DNA of 64,000 nt from JAJXTN01 sp038230895 (lineage in GTDB: Bacteria; Patescibacteriota; Saccharimonadia; Saccharimonadales; UBA4665), in NCBI GenBank assembly GCA_038230895.1, contig JBBRMJ010000001.1, forward strand, positions 1 to 64,000, given 5' to 3'. The notes under the pieces were generated by a model, which was not told the origin of the DNA, made no database searches, and worked only from the letters and a program-made list of their open reading frames with translations. Both the position numbers and the translations under genes were made by a program. Positions within the stretch are counted from its first letter, which is position 1; each line of letters opens with the position of its first letter. Positions 59,870-64,000 of the stretch are shown here, piece after piece.

Positions 59870-61583
59870 TGGGGTTTTTGCTGGCCGTTGTGGTTGGTTT
59901 TGCAATGTTAACGGTTATATTATTGGTATGCTTTGGTACGCTGGTGACCCAGAAAGGACTGTACTTAACGGTTACGCTGGTGACATCGGGATTGCTCTGG
60001 AGTAGACTCTGAACGTCACCAGTTTTCTTGCCAGCTGTCTGGGTTTTGATAGTAGCCACATCGAGCTGGGGGCCAACCTCAGCCGTGGTTTGTAGTGTTA
60101 CTTGCGCTCCGGTAGCAGTCGTACTGGTAACGCTGAACGTAGCGGCGCTGAGGCCCTGGCTGAGAATGCTCTGCTTGGCAGTATCAATTTGAGTTTTAAC
60201 ATTATTGTCGACAATGGTTTTTAGGTCCGCCTGATGCACGCCGAACATGGTGTACGTCACTATTTCCGTCACCGTCACGCTGCTGGCCGCGTCGCCGGCA
60301 TTGGCGCTGGTCGTCACGGCTGGTGTCCCGGCACTAAAGGTTGCCACTATCGAATAGTAGCCAGCCTGGCTAAGTTGCGTCTGCAAAGCCTGTTTGACTG
60401 TCGCGTCGTCAGTCGCAATCTTGGACTTCGCTCCATCAATATCACCCTGGCTTACTACCTGGATAATGCTGTCCGTACCACCTGAGGCAGAACCCGTGCC
60501 ACTGGCGTCGGAGCGACCGGCAACGGTGAAGCTGGCTGAGCTAACATTGTATTTTGCACCAGCCCCTTGAGAGGAGATGTCGGTCGCAGAAAGAGCATCA
60601 TACGTCAAACAACTTCCGCTGCCATGGCCAAAAGCAGAGAACTTGGTTGTTCCTTGAGTAATATAAGTTAACCCGGATGTACTTATCCCCGTTCCAGCTG
60701 GTACCGAATCGGGTTGGCCTAAGTGCGGTGCACAAGCTTGAGCTGACATGTTGACCGTTCCAGCGGCCTTCGTCCCGTTATTCTTTTGTCCAGTCGCAGT
60801 TGCTTGTTGGGTGTAGGTCTTGGGTTGGCTCAGGAGTTTGGCTGGTATGGTAATGGTTTTAGGGTCGAGCGCTGTAGCGGTGGTTGAGAGAGCTAAGTTG
60901 GCGCTGACATTGACATTCGAAGCGTCAGTTTTAATGGTGATGGTAGCTTTGGGCAAGACATTTTCGGCGAAGACAAAGCCGACGATCAGCAGAACAAGCA
61001 GCAGACCGCCACCAATCAATAACAGCCGGAAACGGTCAAAATCGGGAACTGCCAGCTTGGTGTTCTTCTTGCCGAGCGCCGGCACGCTGGCTTTGGCTTT
61101 CGGCGCATCATCGACAGTCGATTCTGGCGTTTCATCATCATCCAGTTCCAAGGTTTCGACGCCATCTTTTGGTGGTAAGCCAGCCAAGGCACCAACGGCG
61201 ACGGCACCAGCCGAGGCGGCCGTAATTTCGGGATCGTATTTGTGGCCAGATTCGTCTTCATCAACCGTCTCTTCCTCGTCATCAGCTGTGGGTGGCGTTG
61301 GGATTTCTGGTTTGCTGGTCAGCGTTTTAGCCACATGAACTCCAGCCGCGCCAGCGAGTGGCAGAAGGCCAACCTCAGCCGTGATGAGTACAACGTGTTT
61401 CTTGGCTTCATCTGCGGCACGTTTCAGCAAACGCATATTGACGATGCTCTGTAGCACCGAGGCCCGCTTGGGCAAGACTAGCGCCACGACCTTGCCATCA
61501 CTAGCATGCATTTTGTCGATAATACCGGTAATCTCGTCGTCGATGTCGATGTAGATGGTGTCTTTGGGGGGTGATGCTGCCAT
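59853..61583 (-). CDS. Bitopic membrane protein with cytosolic alpha/beta domain, unknown
   Basis: A 576-residue protein. The first 90 residues (IYIDIDDEITGIIDKMHASDGKVVALVLPKRASVLQSIVNMRLLKRAADEAKKHVVLIT...) form an alpha/beta domain that recurs in many CPR bacteria, with no assigned role. An acidic linker leads to one helix (about 195-218). The outside part (about 225-576) is Ser/Thr/Ala-rich with beta repeats and one probable disulfide. It sits between the FtsA/PilM-like gene and ruvX-mltG, so a link to envelope growth or to pilus assembly is plausible. Confidence 0.7.
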   Translation of the reverse strand: MAASPPKDTIYIDIDDEITGIIDKMHASDGKVVALVLPKRASVLQSIVNMRLLKRAADEAKKHVVLITAEVGLLPLAGAAGVHVAKTLTSKPEIPTPPTADDEEETVDEDESGHKYDPEITAASAGAVAVGALAGLPPKDGVETLELDDDETPESTVDDAPKAKASVPALGKKNTKLAVPDFDRFRLLLIGGGLLLVLLIVGFVFAENVLPKATITIKTDASNVNVSANLALSTTATALDPKTITIPAKLLSQPKTYTQQATATGQKNNGTKAAGTVNMSAQACAPHLGQPDSVPAGTGISTSGLTYITQGTTKFSAFGHGSGSCLTYDALSATDISSQGAGAKYNVSSASFTVAGRSDASGTGSASGGTDSIIQVVSQGDIDGAKSKIATDDATVKQALQTQLSQAGYYSIVATFSAGTPAVTTSANAGDAASSVTVTEIVTYTMFGVHQADLKTIVDNNVKTQIDTAKQSILSQGLSAATFSVTSTTATGAQVTLQTTAEVGPQLDVATIKTQTAGKKTGDVQSLLQSNPDVTSVTVKYSPFWVTSVPKHTNNITVNIAKPTTTASKNPNAANP

Positions 61584-61593
61584 GATTACTCGA

Positions 61594-62928
61594 TTAGATG
61601 CTTAACATTTTATCAATTTTATCGCGAATACTACCGGATCCACTACTAAACTGCAGAGTGTCCATGCCAACGCGCAGCAATCCCATGGCCGTGATGAAGG
61701 TGTGATCGGTGACTTTTTCAGTACTATCGGTGATGCCAGCCACCTGTTCTGGCCGAATGTGATGAACGCTCGGCTTGCGCGTAAACGGCAACGCCCGATA
61801 CCATTCGGTATTTTCCAAACGTTCCATCAGTAGATCGAGTGACGAGCCGCCACCACAGAGAAACAGCCGGTGTGGCAAGTGATCGAGTTTGGTAAACTCA
61901 CTGAGCGCTAACTCAATGCCATTAATCCAGACATCGGCGGTTTTACCCAGAGCAGCCTCGACAGCTGGCCGTTTCTGAGCTGCCACCTTATTGGTGCTCA
62001 AGCCAACTTTCATGTCTTCGGCCTGCTCAAAATCTACACCCAGATCACGTTCGATGGCACGAGTGTAGGCCCGTCCACCGATACCGAACATCTTGGTCCC
62101 TTGTACGCCACCATCATTAACGACGGCTATATCGGTGGTGCCGCCACCGACGTCCATGAGGACGGCACTGAGGTTCTGGTTGGGATTATTGCCAATCACC
62201 GCCCGCGCGACAGCAAATGGCTCAGCGGCCACAGCTAACAGATCGAGGTCAAGTTCCTGCGCCGTCTTTTCCAGTGCGCCAATGTGAATCATGGGTGCGA
62301 AGGCGGTGTATAGCTGGACGACAACGTCTTTGCCCTGGAAGCCAATCGGGTTGGTGACGGGATAACTATCGATTTCAATGCTGACGAGAGCACTGTTGAC
62401 CAAACGAACGTCAACCTCTTTGCCACCGAGCTCCCAGGCCAATTGCTGTTTGGCCTTATCTTGGGCTCGCGTTTGGACCAAGTTGATGATCTTCTCCATC
62501 TCGGCGATATCAATCGGCTTGGTCGCCAGTTTTCGGACAACGCGAACGGTGGTCGTCGTGCCTTTCACGAGCTCACCAGCGATGCCAATTATTGCGGTAC
62601 GAACACTGACATTGGCTTGAGATTCAGCTTCATTCAGAGCTTTGTCGCAGTTCTCAACGACGCTGGCGATATCGGAAATCGCGCCGGCCTGCATATCAGT
62701 CAGCCCTTGATGAGCACGCCCAACACCGATAATTTCAATATTGCCATCGACGCCGACTTTGCCGACGAGGGCCTTAACGAATTCGGTGCCGATATCCAAA
62801 GCGACCAAGTACTGGTCGGGTTTCTTGCCTGTCCGGGATCGAACGGAGGTGGAGGCTTTGCTGGCTCCAGCTAAAGCCTGGCGCGTGACTCGAGAGCCAA
62901 CGCTTTTAAATGATTCAAGCATATCCAT
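61594..62928 (-). CDS. FtsA/PilM-like actin-fold protein
   Basis: A 444-residue actin-like ATPase. Phosphate 1 motif YLVALDIGTEFVKALVG (about 41-57), SHS2/1C-type insert with VRTAIIGIAGELVKGTTTTVRVVR, phosphate 2 AVLMDVGGGTTDIAVVNDGG (about 260-280), adenosine motif LFLCGGGSSLD (about 355-365). The first 38 residues are basic. FtsA links FtsZ to the membrane, while PilM links pilus parts; no ftsZ or pilN is visible here, so I keep the superfamily name. It is followed in the same direction by the 576-residue membrane protein. Confidence 0.85.
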   Translation of the reverse strand: MDMLESFKSVGSRVTRQALAGASKASTSVRSRTGKKPDQYLVALDIGTEFVKALVGKVGVDGNIEIIGVGRAHQGLTDMQAGAISDIASVVENCDKALNEAESQANVSVRTAIIGIAGELVKGTTTTVRVVRKLATKPIDIAEMEKIINLVQTRAQDKAKQQLAWELGGKEVDVRLVNSALVSIEIDSYPVTNPIGFQGKDVVVQLYTAFAPMIHIGALEKTAQELDLDLLAVAAEPFAVARAVIGNNPNQNLSAVLMDVGGGTTDIAVVNDGGVQGTKMFGIGGRAYTRAIERDLGVDFEQAEDMKVGLSTNKVAAQKRPAVEAALGKTADVWINGIELALSEFTKLDHLPHRLFLCGGGSSLDLLMERLENTEWYRALPFTRKPSVHHIRPEQVAGITDSTEKVTDHTFITAMGLLRVGMDTLQFSSGSGSIRDKIDKMLSI

Positions 62929-62958
62929 TATTTTAGCACAGCTACACCTGAGAAACGG

Positions 62959-63047
62959 CTGCAGGCTGCAAATGTAGACGGTAGAAGGTAGACGGTAGGA
63001 ATCGTAGTCCGAATTCCAGTCTACAGTCTACTGTCTACGCGCTGCAG
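62959..63047. repeat. GTAG-rich imperfect inverted repeat
   Basis: Outer arms ctgcag (62959-62964) and ctgcag (63042-63047) enclose left-arm gtagacggtag units and right-arm ctacagtctactgtctac units, giving a long imperfect hairpin between the PKD-like and FtsA/PilM-like genes. Similar to 46245-46334. Confidence 0.6.
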
Positions 63048-63050
63048 TTA

Positions 63051-64000
63051 TCAGGCGTGACGCCGTTTCTTGGCCTGGGGCCGTAATATACCGAGCTCAC
63101 GTCGTTCACCCAGCCAGAAGCTGAATAGCATCAAAAGTACGATGCCATAGCCAGCCCAACTATAACCGACCAAGCGTCCAATATTCCCACTGCCGAAGAT
63201 GCTGCTGCCGTCACCAGATGATATACCGCCACTGGCAGGAATAGTTTTGGATTTGGGACTGACTATTGCTACCAATTGCAAGACGCTCTGGTTACCGTCG
63301 GCATCACTGACGCTGATCTTAACCACATAACTATTGCGGTAATTGCCGGGCTGTTTATAGACATGGTCCAGATTGAGCATGCCGGCTGTCGGCCGGCTAA
63401 ACAACTTATGACTCCCGTCACCCCAGTCAGCCGAGATTGCATAGGGAGCGGTACCACCCTCCAGATAGACTTTCCAGCTCGCTGGTTGGCCAACATAGTA
63501 ACCGAGCAGCGTGAAATTAGCACTGAGTATTAGTGGTTTCGGTACATTGGAAGTGTTGGGATTAGTTGGGTTATAGGGTACCGCCCCTTTGCTAATACTA
63601 GTACCGGGCGGCTGGTAATAGACGGTTACTATCGCTGAATCAGGGCCTGGAACATCGGTGAAGTTGAAGTCACGAGCCACCAACTGATTGGTGCCCTGAA
63701 ACAGATCGGTCGTAATCTGATACCTACCACTGGCGTCACAGATGGCGACACCGCTACTGAAACCATTACGTAACAGATTGACGTAGGTGTTAAGGGGACA
63801 ACTTCCGCTGACAGTGATCGGTGTCGAAGTATATTGCGTACCATTGGCTGGCGAATCGATCGACGCCGCCTGCGTAGGCGCTGGCCCGGGCACGCTGGTG
63901 TGCACGATTATGTTACCCGTATCAGCGGTGACTAGCCGAGTCCAGCTGAATAGCAGCACACCGACGCAGAGCACAATCATCGTCAATATCGGATACGATG
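63051..64000 (-). CDS. Secreted PKD-like surface protein, 5' end cut by window
   Basis: The frame runs to the window edge; a start at about 63980-63986 is possible but the frame stays open beyond it. The N-terminal helix (PILTMIVLCVGVLLFSWTRL) is a signal or anchor. Then two Ig-like units: one with SIDSPANGTQYTSTPITVSGSCP, one PKD-like with WGDGSHKLF...YKQPGNYRNSYVVKISVSDADGN. A C-terminal helix (about 275-295) and a basic tail anchor it in the membrane. Probably an adhesion or cell-surface protein in the same operon as the FtsA/PilM-like gene. Confidence 0.75.
   Translation of the reverse strand, partial: SYPILTMIVLCVGVLLFSWTRLVTADTGNIIVHTSVPGPAPTQAASIDSPANGTQYTSTPITVSGSCPLNTYVNLLRNGFSSGVAICDASGRYQITTDLFQGTNQLVARDFNFTDVPGPDSAIVTVYYQPPGTSISKGAVPYNPTNPNTSNVPKPLILSANFTLLGYYVGQPASWKVYLEGGTAPYAISADWGDGSHKLFSRPTAGMLNLDHVYKQPGNYRNSYVVKISVSDADGNQSVLQLVAIVSPKSKTIPASGGISSGDGSSIFGSGNIGRLVGYSWAGYGIVLLMLFSFWLGERRELGILRPQAKKRRHA

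Overview
The window reads as a piece of a small, gene-dense bacterial chromosome of the Candidate Phyla Radiation, most likely a Saccharibacteria (TM7) relative. This is inferred from overall character: compact genes and tiny gaps, a standard code with TGA used as stop, a shortened UvrC, an FtsA/PilM-type actin fold, pilin-like proteins, many secreted cell-surface proteins and almost no biosynthetic genes. No 16S rRNA is present, so the assignment is an inference. Most genes lie on the minus strand. Eight intact tRNA genes (Leu-UAA, Cys, Gly-GCC, Phe, Ala-GGC, Val-UAC, Leu-GAG, Leu-CAG) and one interrupted tRNA-Phe copy are all on the minus strand and all intact ones carry an encoded CCA end.

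Layout. 1-320: a tandem repeat and tRNA-Leu. 0.3-5.6 kb: Nudix hydrolase, tRNA-Cys, then secreted proteins, including a GH5 glycosidase and a metallophosphoesterase that share the same short surface module. 5.6-13.3 kb: small membrane and soluble proteins (YggT, HAD, a MATCAP/DUF1704-type peptidase, DUF4389, SemiSWEET, YdeI-like, CDF transporter, PAP2-LssY). 13.5-16.5 kb: a VapC-type toxin-antitoxin pair, tRNA genes, MazG, a stomatin-like protein. 16.8-25.6 kb: a proline-rich membrane protein, a compact lemA-htpX-membrane protein-ligA-HD hydrolase cluster, a D,D-carboxypeptidase and a pilin-like protein. 25.6-28.7 kb: an O-antigen ligase-like gene followed by what looks like an inserted segment whose last gene runs antisense into it, then tRNA-Val and tRNA-Leu. 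28.8-34.9 kb: FAD oxidase, peptide-binding protein, secG, aminopeptidase P. 35-36.5 kb: two paralogous regulators, each with two LuxR-like helix-turn-helix units and no sensor domain. 36.5-43 kb: uvrC, trhO, a surface protein and an ABC exporter. 43-46.3 kb: an accessory patch with a ParE-type toxin-antitoxin pair, tRNA-like remnants, a gene fragment and unknown genes. 46.4-56.6 kb: L25, DedA, uvrA, unknown proteins, exonuclease I, Obg. 56.6-64 kb: a cell-envelope group (LysM-CHAP hydrolase, MltG, RuvX, a large membrane protein, an FtsA/PilM-like protein and a secreted PKD-like protein cut by the window edge).

Two general signals stand out. First, many genes have a TATAAT-like box only 6-11 bases before the ATG and no Shine-Dalgarno sequence, so they are probably read from leaderless mRNAs, while operon-internal genes carry AGGAGG-type sites. 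Second, two unlinked paralogous small genes both begin with ATG-AGC-TAA, an in-frame stop at codon 3 followed by conserved coding sequence. With the double-HTH regulator pair and the T-loop-interrupted tRNA-Phe copy, these are the most unusual things I see.
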